DNA of 64,000 nt from Bryobacteraceae bacterium (GTDB taxonomy: Bacteria > Acidobacteriota > Terriglobia > Bryobacterales > Bryobacteraceae). Shown here one piece after another: positions 48,548-56,996 of this stretch (positions within the stretch are counted from its first letter, which is position 1; the number at the start of each line of letters is the position of its first letter). The translations under genes and the position numbers were made by a program. The notes under the pieces are model-generated. The model saw nothing but the letters and a program-made list of their open reading frames with translations, ran no database searches and was not told the origin of the DNA. The DNA lies in NCBI GenBank assembly GCA_026002855.1, contig BPGD01000001.1, positions 2,798,001 through 2,862,000 of the forward strand, read 5' to 3'.

Positions 48548-49833
48548 AGCGGGTGCACGAAGCCAGGCGCACCGGAACGTCTCTCCACCTCGTAGGCGTG
48601 GTCTGCGGCCTCACCGCAGGCGCCTGGCTGGGTGCGGCGGAGGCCCCGACAAAGCTCGTGGCCACGGGCATTTCGCCGTTTCTGATCTCGCTGGGGATGG
48701 TGGCGGGCGTGTTTGTCGCACGCTGGACGCTGCCGGTGGCCATCAAGGGCGCGTCTTATGTGTGGCTCGACCTGCGGGAGAAGCCGCATCTGGCGGTCTG
48801 GGCGGTGCTGGCGGGCATGCTCTGGGCCGTCGCCAACACGCTCACCGTCTTCGCCATCCGCAACGTTGGCCTTTCGGTGGCCTTTCCGCTTTGGAACACG
48901 AACAGCCTGGTCGGGCTTTTCTGGGGTTGGCTCCTGTTTGGCGAGCTGCGGGATGCGGGGCGCGGACAGTGGCTGAAAGTGCTGGGCGGGAGCGCTGCCA
49001 TTGTGACCGGCGCGATGCTGCTCGCGTGGGCCACGTCCCACCAGCCGCCCAACCCGCAGCATTCCGCCGCCATGGGCGTGGCGGCGGCGCTGGCGGCGGG
49101 CCTGCTGTGGGGCACCATGTACATCCCTTACCGCAAGGCCTACATCAGCGGCATGAACCCGCTGTCGTTTGTGACGGTGTTCACGTTCGGCGAACTGGCC
49201 ACCTGCATCGTGCTGGCTGCCGTTTTCCACGGCGGAGTGTCACCGATGATAGGCGAGCTGGCCCGGATCCGGCCGGCGCTGTTCTGGCTGTTTTTGGGCG
49301 GCTTCTGCTGGGTTTTGGGTGACCTTTTTCAGCAATATGCAGCAAAATACATCGGCATTGGCCGGGGAATTCCGCTCTCCAATACGAACCAGCTTTGGGG
49401 GCTGGCGTGGGGGGCGCTTGTCTTCGGGGAATTCGCCTTTCTCGACAGCGCCGCCCAGGGCCTCATCATCGCAGGCTCGCTGATCATGGCCGGGGGCGCG
49501 GCCTCCATCAGCCTCGCCGCAGCGCCGGAGGCGGAGCGCTCCTCGTGGCGCAGGGCCATGCGCCGCGAATGCGAACGCTATGGGCTGGATCCATCGCGTG
49601 TGGAGCATGCGCTCGGCGGCGGCGATCCGCTGGCGGCAATTGCGCCGGGGCGTCGGTGGTGGGAGCTGGCGGTCGTGGCCGTCGCCATTGGCGTCTTCGT
49701 GTGGCTCGGAATGCAGGCGCAGCGCCAGCCGATTGCCGTGGACCCGTTCTGGCTTGCCGTCCTGTCGGGCGCATCGCTCGCGGCCCTTTTCGGCGGCGGC
49801 TGGCTGCTCTGGAAGAAGACGGGTTTTTCCTGA
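48544..49833 (+). CDS. sugar transporter of the GRP/RhaT-like (DMT) superfamily
   Basis: The 429-residue protein has about ten membrane helices and duplicated halves typical of the drug/metabolite superfamily. Segments such as VFAIRNVGLSVAFPLWNTNS and IGIGRGIPLSNTNQLWGLAW match glucose/ribose porter and rhamnose transporter proteins; both halves carry the N-T/L-N-x-L/W motif. A cytoplasmic loop (SSWRRAMRRECERYGLDPSR) separates the last helices, which is longer than in typical members. Rhamnulokinase lies two genes downstream, so L-rhamnose or a related deoxysugar is the likely substrate. Its GTG overlaps a 29-residue membrane peptide. Confidence 0.82.
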   Translation: MKRVHEARRTGTSLHLVGVVCGLTAGAWLGAAEAPTKLVATGISPFLISLGMVAGVFVARWTLPVAIKGASYVWLDLREKPHLAVWAVLAGMLWAVANTLTVFAIRNVGLSVAFPLWNTNSLVGLFWGWLLFGELRDAGRGQWLKVLGGSAAIVTGAMLLAWATSHQPPNPQHSAAMGVAAALAAGLLWGTMYIPYRKAYISGMNPLSFVTVFTFGELATCIVLAAVFHGGVSPMIGELARIRPALFWLFLGGFCWVLGDLFQQYAAKYIGIGRGIPLSNTNQLWGLAWGALVFGEFAFLDSAAQGLIIAGSLIMAGGAASISLAAAPEAERSSWRRAMRRECERYGLDPSRVEHALGGGDPLAAIAPGRRWWELAVVAVAIGVFVWLGMQAQRQPIAVDPFWLAVLSGASLAALFGGGWLLWKKTGFS

Positions 49834-49896
49834 TCCGCAGCCCGCAGGGCCACAGGCCGCCTGTGCGGGTCCGCGTTGAGATATTCTGTTCCCTTC

Positions 49897-50940
49897 ATGA
49901 GAAGCGTTCCCCTGGTGGCGCCGCGCCGCCTTGAACTTGTGGAAGCGCCCATGCCGGAGGGGCCGCGGGCCGGCGAGCTCCTTCTGCGGATGCGCGCCGT
50001 CGGACTCTGCGGTTCCGACCTCCATTGGTGGGCTGAGGGCCGCATCCACTCCACGCCGGCGAGATATCCGCAGATTCTCGGTCATGAACCGGTGGGCGAG
50101 GTCGTTGAAGCAGGCCCCGGCGTCCGGGAATTCCGCGCCGGAGACATCGTCTCGGTGGAGCCGTCGCTCACCTGCGGCCACTGCGAGTTCTGCATTGCGG
50201 GGCGTCACAACCTCTGCGTGCACGCCCGTTTCCAGGGCGGGCCGGAAGCGCCCGGCTTTTTCCGCGATTATGCCGTGATTCCCGTGCACAACGCCGATCG
50301 CGTGCCTGCCGGGCTGAGTCTTCATCAGGCGGTGCTGATCGAGCCGCTCGCCGTGTGGGTGCATGTGTTTGAGCTCGAGCCGGTGCGCCTTGGCGACAGC
50401 GTGGCCGTGCTCGGCGCGGGCTCCATCGGGCTGCTCGGCATCGCCATGGCGAAGCAGGCGGGCGCGGAACTGGTTCTGGCCTGCGACCGCGTACCGCACC
50501 GGCTGGAGCTGGCCCGCCGCATGGGCGCGGATGAAGCCGTCCTCGTGCGCGACAGGGATTTCCGCGAGCTGGTCATGGACCGGACACGCGGCCGCGGCGT
50601 GGACCTCGTCTACGACGCCGCCGGCTCGCCGGAAACCATCCAGCTTGGCCTGCGATGCCTCCGCCCGGGAGGCACGCTCGTGCTGATCGGCATCCCGGAC
50701 GCGCTCGACTTCCCCGTCGACGTCCATGCCGCGCTGGCCCGGGAGCTGCGCATCCAGGCGGTGCGGCGCTCCAACCACAGGGGCGCCCAGGCGGCCGCAC
50801 TGCTCGCCGCCGGGCGCGTTCCCACGGATCTGATCACCCACGTCCTGCCGCTGGAACGCGCGCAGGAGGGCTTTGAAATCCTCCACTCGTACGCGGATGG
50901 GGTGGGCAAACTGATTTTCGATCTGGACCTGAAAGGCTGA
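49897..50940 (+). CDS. zinc-dependent medium-chain dehydrogenase (sorbitol-dehydrogenase-like)
   Basis: The 347-residue enzyme has the MDR pattern. The catalytic zinc site includes GLCGSDLHWW and GHEPVGEVVEAG, the structural zinc site has four cysteines in CGHCEFCIAGRHNLC, and the NAD(P)-binding segment is VAVLGAGSIGLLGIAMAK. It likely oxidises a sugar alcohol or sugar with NAD+. Start ATG 49897 is preceded by TATTCT (49882-49887) 9 bases away and no Shine-Dalgarno. It lies 5 bases before rhamnulokinase, so it probably belongs to deoxysugar catabolism; the exact substrate cannot be read. Confidence 0.88.
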   Translation: MRSVPLVAPRRLELVEAPMPEGPRAGELLLRMRAVGLCGSDLHWWAEGRIHSTPARYPQILGHEPVGEVVEAGPGVREFRAGDIVSVEPSLTCGHCEFCIAGRHNLCVHARFQGGPEAPGFFRDYAVIPVHNADRVPAGLSLHQAVLIEPLAVWVHVFELEPVRLGDSVAVLGAGSIGLLGIAMAKQAGAELVLACDRVPHRLELARRMGADEAVLVRDRDFRELVMDRTRGRGVDLVYDAAGSPETIQLGLRCLRPGGTLVLIGIPDALDFPVDVHAALARELRIQAVRRSNHRGAQAAALLAAGRVPTDLITHVLPLERAQEGFEILHSYADGVGKLIFDLDLKG

Positions 50941-50945
50941 CCGGC

Positions 50946-52415
50946 ATGTCCCGTTATCTCGCCTTTGATCTTGGGGCCGAAAGCGGCCGCGCCATTCTGG
51001 GCACAATCGAAAATGGACGGCTTCAGCTCGAAGAGCTGCACCGTTTTCTCAATGAGCCGGTCCGATTGCCGGACGGATTTTATTGGGACACGTTCCGTCT
51101 TTTCCACGATATCCGGGAGGGCCTGCGGATCGCCGGCCGGGAGCGCAGGCTGAAGCTGGACGGAGTCGCCGTGGATACCTGGGGCGTCGACTTCGGCCTT
51201 CTCGATTCCAACGGCGAATTATGCCTGAATCCCCGCCACTACCGTGACCCACGCAATCAGCCCGCTTATGAAGAGGCGCTTCAGAAGGCCGGACGCGAAC
51301 GCATCTTCGCCGAGACCGGCATCCAGTTCATGGCGCTGAACTCCCTCTACCAGCTTTACGCAGCCCGCCGCTCCGCCTCGCCCGGGCTGTGGTCCGCCTC
51401 CCGGCTCCTCTTCATGCCGGACCTGTTCAATTACTGGCTCAGCGGCGAGCAGGCCAATGAACTGACCATCGCCTCCACATCCCAGTTTTTCAATCCGGCC
51501 ACGAAGCAGTGGGCCTTTGGACTGTTCGACGTGCTGGGGCTTCCCAAGGCCATTCTCGGCCGGGTGCTGCCGCCCGGACAGCGCCTGGGCACGCTGCTTG
51601 ATGAGATCTGCGCGACGTGCGCCCTCGACCCCGTGCCCGTGTTCACCACCGCCAGCCATGACACGGCCTCGGCCGTCGCCGCGGTTCCGGCGTCCGGAGA
51701 CCGGCCGTGGTGCTACATCAGCTCCGGAACCTGGTCGTTGATGGGCGTCGAAGCGAAGCATCCGGTCATCAACCAGCAGTGCCTTGAGATGAACCTGACG
51801 AACGAGATCGGCGTCGAGGGACGGATCCGCCTTCTGAAGAACATCGCCGGCCTCTGGATCGTCCAGGAATGCCGCCGACAGTGGCTGCTCGAAGGGCGCG
51901 AATATTCTTACGCGGAATTGACGGAAATGGCTGCCGGGGCGCCGCCATTTCTTGCGGTAATCGATCCGGACCAGTTCATTGAACCTGGAGATATGCCCCG
52001 GCGCATTGCCGATTTCTGCCGGAAAACCGGGCAGTCCATTCCGGAATCCCACGCCCAGTTCATTCGCATTTCGCTGGAAAGCCTCGCTCTCCGTTACCGC
52101 CAGGTGCTGGAAATGATCGAGAAACTCACCGGCATCCGGGCGGAGGTCATTCACATTGTCGGCGGAGGGTCGCGCAACGGACTGCTCAACCAGTTCGTGG
52201 CCGCCGCCACGGGCCGCACCGTCGTCGCCGGGCCGGCGGAAGCCACGGCGGCGGGCAACATTCTCGTGCAGGCGATGGGCGCGGGAGAGATCGAAGACCT
52301 GCGCGCCCTGCGCCGCGTGGTGCGCGAATCGTTCTATCTGGAGACGGTGGAGCCGCGTCCGGACCCTGCCTGGGACCGCGCCTACGAGCGCTTTCTGAAG
52401 CTCAACGCTTCGTGA
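50946..52415 (+). CDS. rhaB: rhamnulokinase (FGGY family carbohydrate kinase)
   Basis: The 489-residue kinase phosphorylates L-rhamnulose to rhamnulose-1-phosphate. The FGGY family features are the phosphate-1 loop (YLAFDLGAESGRAILG), VDTWGVDFGLLD, the ASHDTASAVAAVP segment with the catalytic Asp, WCYISSGTWSLMGVE, and the adenosine motif VIHIVGGGSRNGLLNQF. These match rhamnulokinase better than xylulokinase. The ATG follows the dehydrogenase by 5 bases. Rhamnulose-1-phosphate aldolase, isomerase and mutarotase are not in the window. The aldolase would give lactaldehyde, a known substrate for microcompartment aldehyde dehydrogenases like that at 24519. Confidence 0.9.
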   Translation: MSRYLAFDLGAESGRAILGTIENGRLQLEELHRFLNEPVRLPDGFYWDTFRLFHDIREGLRIAGRERRLKLDGVAVDTWGVDFGLLDSNGELCLNPRHYRDPRNQPAYEEALQKAGRERIFAETGIQFMALNSLYQLYAARRSASPGLWSASRLLFMPDLFNYWLSGEQANELTIASTSQFFNPATKQWAFGLFDVLGLPKAILGRVLPPGQRLGTLLDEICATCALDPVPVFTTASHDTASAVAAVPASGDRPWCYISSGTWSLMGVEAKHPVINQQCLEMNLTNEIGVEGRIRLLKNIAGLWIVQECRRQWLLEGREYSYAELTEMAAGAPPFLAVIDPDQFIEPGDMPRRIADFCRKTGQSIPESHAQFIRISLESLALRYRQVLEMIEKLTGIRAEVIHIVGGGSRNGLLNQFVAAATGRTVVAGPAEATAAGNILVQAMGAGEIEDLRALRRVVRESFYLETVEPRPDPAWDRAYERFLKLNAS

Positions 52416-52459
52416 AAAGCCTGGCGCTTCCCGTTCCGGGTTGCCACCGTGCGGGCCAT

Positions 52460-53554
52460 TTATCCGGCGGCGAGCCGGATCCGGCGGAGGTCGATCTTTG
52501 ACTCGTCGGCCTCGCCAAGCCCGAGCATGCCGGCGATCTCGACATGTTCCGGCTGCATGCGGATGAAGTTGCTGTCCTGGTCGTCGGGCGCAAGCGCGAT
52601 CGGCTGCATCCCCATCTGGCCGCGTTTCATGTCCAGCACGTTCCAGCCGATTCGGTCCAGCGCCACGGGGTCGGTGCCGAAGTACAGCGTCTTGTGCTCC
52701 CAGAGATATTTCGCCGTGCGCCGCGCCGGGCCGCCATGGTAGGCGCCCTTGATGCCGTCAATGATGTTGAGCACCACCTTCTCCCGGAAAATGCGGTGGT
52801 CGACCACAGCCGGGATGAACATGCCGCAGGCATTGTTGGTGCGGCTGACGTGACTGCGGGCGACGTTGTTGACGAAACCGTGGCTGAGGTTCTTCAGTGC
52901 AATCGTAACGCCCGCGCTCTGGTGGTGTTTCAGCACGCCCAGGTTGATCACCTTGTTGGCGGTCTGCGACAGCAGCCGGGCGACATAGGAGCGCCGGTGA
53001 TGCGGGTCGCGCGGGTCATGCCCCTGGCCCACCAGCGGCAGCTCGATGTACTGGTCGCGGTCGTAGCCCTCCATATCGAGTTGAAGTCTGTCGTACTTCA
53101 CCGTGGCGCAGCTCCAGCGGACGCCCTCGGGAAGCCATTTGTCGAAGCCGCCGCTGAGGAATTCGGTCTGGTAGCGGTCGTAGGCGAAGATGTCGCCGCG
53201 CCGCACGCCGGCGGCCTCCAGTCCGGCGACGATCTCCTGAAAGACCTCCGGCGCGGAGATGATATAGGGCTGGCCAACGGGGTTCACCTTGATGATGACC
53301 ACGTCGCCGGGCTCGAAGAAAAAGCGCCAGGCTTCCTGCCACGAAGGGGCTCCCGTGAGCTCCATCATCCCGCGGCGCATCATCTCGCGGACGGGCTCGC
53401 GCTGGTAGACGCCCTGGACGATGCTGGCCGGGTGCTCGACGGCGACGGCGCGGCCGCGGAACGGGCCGGGAATGCCAAGCTTGCGTGGCTGCGCCTGTGC
53501 GCGGGCCGCCATCGCGGTCACCGTGCTCAGGAACACTCTGCGGTCGAAATGCAT
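52460..53554 (-). CDS. exported DUF362-family protein
   Basis: ATG 53552-53554 (GGAGG upstream) begins MHFDRRVFLSTVTAMAARAQ, a Tat-like signal. The 364-residue protein contains the DUF362 pattern: FFEPGDVVIIKVNPVGQP, VVAGLEAAGVRRGDIFAYDR-type segment, NKVINLGVLKHHQSAGVTIA with NLSHGFVNN, and a C-terminal TDPVALDRIGWNVLD. Some DUF362 proteins carry Fe-S clusters; no Cys ligand cluster is visible here. The family is common in Acidobacteria and Planctomycetes. Function is unknown; the conserved Asp/Asn/His residues suggest an enzyme. Confidence 0.82.
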   Translation of the reverse strand: MHFDRRVFLSTVTAMAARAQAQPRKLGIPGPFRGRAVAVEHPASIVQGVYQREPVREMMRRGMMELTGAPSWQEAWRFFFEPGDVVIIKVNPVGQPYIISAPEVFQEIVAGLEAAGVRRGDIFAYDRYQTEFLSGGFDKWLPEGVRWSCATVKYDRLQLDMEGYDRDQYIELPLVGQGHDPRDPHHRRSYVARLLSQTANKVINLGVLKHHQSAGVTIALKNLSHGFVNNVARSHVSRTNNACGMFIPAVVDHRIFREKVVLNIIDGIKGAYHGGPARRTAKYLWEHKTLYFGTDPVALDRIGWNVLDMKRGQMGMQPIALAPDDQDSNFIRMQPEHVEIAGMLGLGEADESKIDLRRIRLAAG

Positions 53555-53620
53555 GAGGAACCTCCGCTCGGGAACTGCCACCAGACTACACGAATCCGGA
53601 CGGAAACGTCTCGGGGATGG

Positions 53621-54733
53621 TTACTGGGGCGCCAGCCGACACAGCGGGTCGCCGAGCAGCACGTTCATCCAGCTGATGGCCGGGATCGACGCGTAGAAGC
53701 TCTCCGCCAGGGTCCGGCCGGCCAGGTATTGCGGCAGCAGGATTTGCGGCCGCGGGGAGAATTGCAGGTACGGCTCGTAAACGTGGCCCGTGGCGGCGGT
53801 GGCGCCGTAGCGGATCCAGTCCGCCGCCAGCGCCTGCGGTGAGCCGGCGAAGTGCGTCTCCGGACGCTTCCAGTCGCCATAGTCCCAGCCGGGCGGCGGT
53901 TCGCGCATCGTGCGGGCGTCGGTGGAGACGAACTCCGTCACCAGCGCGCCGGGCAGAAATCGAAAACCCGGATGGCGCCGGCGGCGCGCTGGATCATTGG
54001 ATCCGAAGCTGGCCCAGGCGATGACGTCGCGGGCGCCCGAAGCCGCAATCCGGCTCTCCTCCAGCCAGACCCGCTGCCCCGGCAGGCGCGCCGCGGCCGA
54101 GCGGAGCCAGTCTTCGCCTTCGTCCGGCCAGCCTCCGCGCAGGTCAATGACCGCAATGCCGCGATTGCGCGCCTCCGACGCCCGGTCGATCATGGCGCGG
54201 ACGTCGGCGAACGTGTAGGCGGCCAGGCGCGCCACCAGATACAGGGGAAAGTCCGGGTGGCGGAACGGGACTTCCCTCTGGAAATACGGGTTCGACCACG
54301 GGCCGGCCAGCGGGTGTCGCGCTCCGTGGAGGAACGCATACATCGCCGCCAGCTCGCTGTCCACGGCGGCGCGGTCGCCCTGCATGCCCTCGCTGCCGCG
54401 GATCTTCAGCGGCACGCCCAGGGTGGTGACGATCACGAGGATCCGCTCCGCGGCGCGGTTTCGGATCAACCAGTCCTCGATGGGCGCCGCCACCAGCCGG
54501 TCGAATTCCTCGCGGCTGATCTCCTCGCTTTCGGGCATCGGGAAGGCGACCACCTGCGCACGCGGCACGCCGCGGCGCCGCGCGTAGTACTCGGCGATGG
54601 ACATCGAGACCGGCACGCGCCGGTTGGCGACCACCAGCACGTCGGCGGGCGTCAGCGCCGGCAGCGGCGTCCGCACAAACAGCGCTGCCAGTGCCGCCAG
54701 CGCCAGACGCGGGCCAATTCCCGATCCAGGCAG
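53621..54733 (-). CDS. TIGR03790-like exported protein of unknown function
   Basis: The family pattern is ADVLVVANRRVPVSMSIAEYYARRRGVPRAQVV in pieces, then a helical middle, FASFGSNDP-type (WASFGSNDPARRRRHPGF), and a conserved end GHVYEPYLQFSPRPQILLPQ...SWMNVLLGDPLC. No good start codon is available near the signal-like segment (RLALAALAALFVRTPLPAL). I used CTG 54731-54733, which has AGGGGA 6 bases upstream; the frame is open to an ATG at 54851-54853 that overlaps the LysR gene and gives a poor signal peptide. The end is 66 bases before the DUF362 gene start. Function unknown. Confidence 0.7.
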   Translation of the reverse strand: MPGSGIGPRLALAALAALFVRTPLPALTPADVLVVANRRVPVSMSIAEYYARRRGVPRAQVVAFPMPESEEISREEFDRLVAAPIEDWLIRNRAAERILVIVTTLGVPLKIRGSEGMQGDRAAVDSELAAMYAFLHGARHPLAGPWSNPYFQREVPFRHPDFPLYLVARLAAYTFADVRAMIDRASEARNRGIAVIDLRGGWPDEGEDWLRSAAARLPGQRVWLEESRIAASGARDVIAWASFGSNDPARRRRHPGFRFLPGALVTEFVSTDARTMREPPPGWDYGDWKRPETHFAGSPQALAADWIRYGATAATGHVYEPYLQFSPRPQILLPQYLAGRTLAESFYASIPAISWMNVLLGDPLCRLAPQ

Positions 54734-54766
54734 TGCTTTTCCCCTCAGGGGCGCGTTTCGACCGAT

Positions 54767-54785
54767 GATAGTATTTGAGAATATC
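54767..54785 (+). promoter_or_regulatory. candidate LysR operator between divergent genes
   Basis: GATA (54767-54770) and TATC (54782-54785) are separated by 11 bases, a partly symmetric AT-rich dyad of the kind LysR regulators bind (ATA-N11-TAT). It sits between the TIGR03790-like gene and the LysR gene about 45 bases before the LysR ATG, so autoregulation is possible. Confidence 0.35.
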
Positions 54786-54830
54786 TTTCCCTGGGGTCGG
54801 GCCGCCCGGCCGGCGGGAACATCAAACCGG

Positions 54831-55754
54831 ATGGATCTGGACCAGCTCCACACGTTTCTGGAAATCGTGCGGCTGAAGAGTTTTTCGAAGGCCGCGCAGA
54901 CCTGCTATCGGACGCAGCCGGCCATCAGTGCGCAGATCCGGCAGCTCGAGCATGAACTGAACACGAGCCTGTTCGAACGGCTGGGCACGCGCATCCAGCT
55001 GACGCCCGCCGGCCGCGTCTTTGCCGACTACGCCCAGAAGATTCTCGACCTCCGGCGTCAGGCGCAGGACGCCATCAACGAACTCGAGCGCACGCCGCGA
55101 GGCGAGCTGGTCATCGCCGCCAACGAAGCCACCTGCATCTACGTGCTGCCAACGGTCTTCAGCTCGTTCAAGAAACGCTTCCCGAACGTGCAGCTCCTGG
55201 TGGACCGTAGCTATGGAAGACATGTGGTCGAATCGGTGGTGGACAACCTGGCCGACTTCGGATTCACGCAACTGCCGGTGCAGGAAAAGCGATTGCAGGT
55301 CGTCCATGTCTATACGGACGAGATCAAACTGCTCGCCCCAGCCTCGCATCCGCTCGCCGGGCGGCCTTCGGTGACGGCGCGCGACGTCGTGCCCTACCCG
55401 TTACTGCTGCCAAAAGGCGGGGCCACGCGGACGCGGCTGAACCAGTGGCTGGAGCCGGTGGAAGACGAGATTCAGATTTCGATGGAGCTTGACTCGACCG
55501 AGATGATCAAACGATTCGTGTTGGCTGGGATGGGCATCTCGTTCATGGCGGCCTCGCACTTCCGCGAGGGCGTGGAGGCGGGCCAGTTCGCGGCGGTGAG
55601 CCTCGGGCCGGAGCCTTTGATGCGGCGTCTGGGGCTGGTGTACCGGAAGGACAAGGCGCTGTCCAAGGCGGCGCTCGGATTCATTGAAAGCGTAATGGAG
55701 CTGGCCGCGAAGAACGTTCCACAGGCGGCCTCCACGCAAGGGGGCGGGAAATGA
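54831..55754 (+). CDS. LysR-family transcriptional regulator
   Basis: The 307-residue regulator has the N-terminal winged helix of LysR (MDLDQLHTFLEIVRLKSFSK, AAQTCYRTQPAISAQIRQLE) and a C-terminal periplasmic-binding-protein-like sensor domain (from about 90, ELVIAANEATCIYVLPTVFS). ATG 54831 was chosen because the family begins right there; the long open frame upstream to 54597 does not match. Its TGA overlaps the next gene as ATGA. The sensor ligand is not visible. The closest relatives by pattern are CysB/CbbR-type regulators. Confidence 0.92.
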   Translation: MDLDQLHTFLEIVRLKSFSKAAQTCYRTQPAISAQIRQLEHELNTSLFERLGTRIQLTPAGRVFADYAQKILDLRRQAQDAINELERTPRGELVIAANEATCIYVLPTVFSSFKKRFPNVQLLVDRSYGRHVVESVVDNLADFGFTQLPVQEKRLQVVHVYTDEIKLLAPASHPLAGRPSVTARDVVPYPLLLPKGGATRTRLNQWLEPVEDEIQISMELDSTEMIKRFVLAGMGISFMAASHFREGVEAGQFAAVSLGPEPLMRRLGLVYRKDKALSKAALGFIESVMELAAKNVPQAASTQGGGK

Positions 55755-56083
55755 TCGTTCGCATCCGCCCCGGCTGCTTCCGCCTGACTTCGATTCTTGC
55801 CGGCACAAAGGAGGGCTGGACGCGTTACAACCGGCTCGACGAGATGCCTCCGGCACTGCGGATCCGGTGTCTGAAGGCGATCGAGGGCCACAACAGCGGC
55901 AAAGTGTGCATCGCCGGCCGCAGCCGCCCGGACGGGCCGGAGGCCGCTCCCGCGCCAGCGGCATCTTCCGCCGCGAACACACGCGACGCGCATGTCATCC
56001 AGGCGATGGGGCTGGCTGCGGCGCTCTTCCACCTGGTGACGGGAGTCATCGCCCTGGCCTGGTATTTTCGCGTTCTGCCCTGA
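55751..56083 (+). CDS. hypothetical protein with C-terminal membrane segment
   Basis: The 110-residue protein starts at ATG 55751, overlapping the LysR stop as ATGA. It has a soluble N-terminal half (IVRIRPGCFRLTSILAGTKE and RYNRLDEMPPALRIRCLKAI), an Ala/Pro linker, and a C-terminal membrane helix (AMGLAAALFHLVTGVIALAWYF). No family is recognised. The tight coupling suggests it works with or is controlled by the LysR protein. Confidence 0.6.
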   Translation: MIVRIRPGCFRLTSILAGTKEGWTRYNRLDEMPPALRIRCLKAIEGHNSGKVCIAGRSRPDGPEAAPAPAASSAANTRDAHVIQAMGLAAALFHLVTGVIALAWYFRVLP

Positions 56084-56123
56084 GCAGCGCTCAAGCTGCG
56101 GCCGTCCTGCCGATAAGAGGGGC

Positions 56124-56636
56124 ATGGAACGCCGCACGACGCGACGGCTGGCCGTGGAAATTCCCGCCGTTCTCAATACCCTGCATGAGGAAAGGGGCGA
56201 GAGCCGCAAGGGCCCGCCCATCCGGGTGATTGTTGAAGAACTCTCGGGCCGCGGCGCACGCGTGCGCCTGCCGCTGCCTCTGCGCGCCGGCACTCTGGTG
56301 CAAATGGAAACGGACGAGGATCTGTTCCTCGGAGAAGTCTGCCATTGCCGGCGCGAAGGGAATTCCTTCGTGGCCGGCATGGAACTCGATTGCGTCCTGC
56401 GCGCCGCCGGCAGCGTGCGCGCACTGATGCGCGCGCTCCTGGAGGAAGATGGCGCCCGCACCTCAGGCGGCGATGCCCCTCAGCCCCACATAGAGCGACA
56501 CGATGAGCACAACCGCCAGCGTGGCCAGGAGAACCCAACTCAAGGCCTCGGCCCGGCGGCTCCGGATGAACGAGCGATGGAGAACTCGTTTCACGGCCGT
56601 GCCACTCCCATCGAACTAGACGTATCTGAAGTGTAG
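56124..56636 (+). CDS. PilZ-domain-like protein
   Basis: The 170-residue frame opens MERRTTRRLAVEIPAVLNTL, and EELSGRGARVRLPLPLRAGT resembles the c-di-GMP-binding core of PilZ (RxxxR and D/NxSxxG; here the Asp is replaced by Glu-Leu). The domain ends near residue 105. The remaining 60 residues (SGGDAPQPHIERHDEHNRQR onward) are polar, and third-position GC content falls, which suggests read-through with little constraint. That part overlaps an opposite-strand membrane ORF. c-di-GMP binding is plausible but the second motif is imperfect. Confidence 0.65.
   Translation: MERRTTRRLAVEIPAVLNTLHEERGESRKGPPIRVIVEELSGRGARVRLPLPLRAGTLVQMETDEDLFLGEVCHCRREGNSFVAGMELDCVLRAAGSVRALMRALLEEDGARTSGGDAPQPHIERHDEHNRQRGQENPTQGLGPAAPDERAMENSFHGRATPIELDVSEV
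56463..56594 (-). CDS. 43-residue single-pass membrane peptide antisense to the PilZ gene
   Basis: GTG 56592-56594 starts a frame (MKRVLHRSFIRSRRAEALSW then VLLATLAVVLIVSLYVGL and RGIAA) ending at TGA 56463-56465. A positively charged N-terminus is followed by one membrane helix, in the style of Flp-pilin-like or small regulatory peptides. GGGAG lies about 10 bases before the start. About 80 percent of its codons end in G or C, higher than the overlapping PilZ tail, which supports real coding on this strand. Function unknown. Confidence 0.5.
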   Translation of the reverse strand: MKRVLHRSFIRSRRAEALSWVLLATLAVVLIVSLYVGLRGIAA

Positions 56637-56996
56637 CAAAGTTGCCAAATTTCTCCTAGTTCTTTCCCTACTATCGGCATCACACCCGGGATCTTGAGTG
56701 CGCTTCTCAACATTCGGACGAGCGCGACAGCCTGACCCGGCACCTTTGGGCTGGCTCTGGCGAAATGGCCGCACCGGATCCGAGCCGTTGAAAATGACTC
56801 CCATCAAAGCCGCGAGCGAGGCAGCGCGAAGCGCGACGAAAACGAGCGGCCATCGGCCCGGCCGGAACCCGCGCGGCGGCTGGCCGAAACCGCTCATTCC
56901 TCTCACCCCTTGCGCGAGCTCCACTCGCGGCCCACAAGCCAACCTACTTCCACGCGGAACAGCGGCCGCCGCAAAGCCCGCGCTATAGTACGAAAC
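56637..56996. other. 360-base stretch without a gene
   Basis: No protein-like frame is seen on either strand. On the minus strand it is upstream of the 43-residue ORF; on the plus strand it leads to rfbD. A TATAGT (56984-56989) close to rfbD is the only convincing signal. No known RNA family is recognised. Confidence 0.4.
56984..56989 (+). promoter_or_regulatory. -10 element of rfbD, positioned for leaderless mRNA
   Basis: TATAGT ends 7 bases before ATG 56997, and no ribosome-binding site is present in the short gap. No good -35 is seen. Confidence 0.4.

Noticed and set aside
47335-49230. A 631-codon minus-strand frame across the mutarotase-like and transporter genes
   Set aside because: Shadow frame; composition is not protein-like and it lacks domains.
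56637-56700. Possible sigma-54 promoter for the 43-residue ORF (TTGGCA ... TTGCT on the minus strand)
   Set aside because: The GG-to-GC distance is 7 bases, not the required 10.
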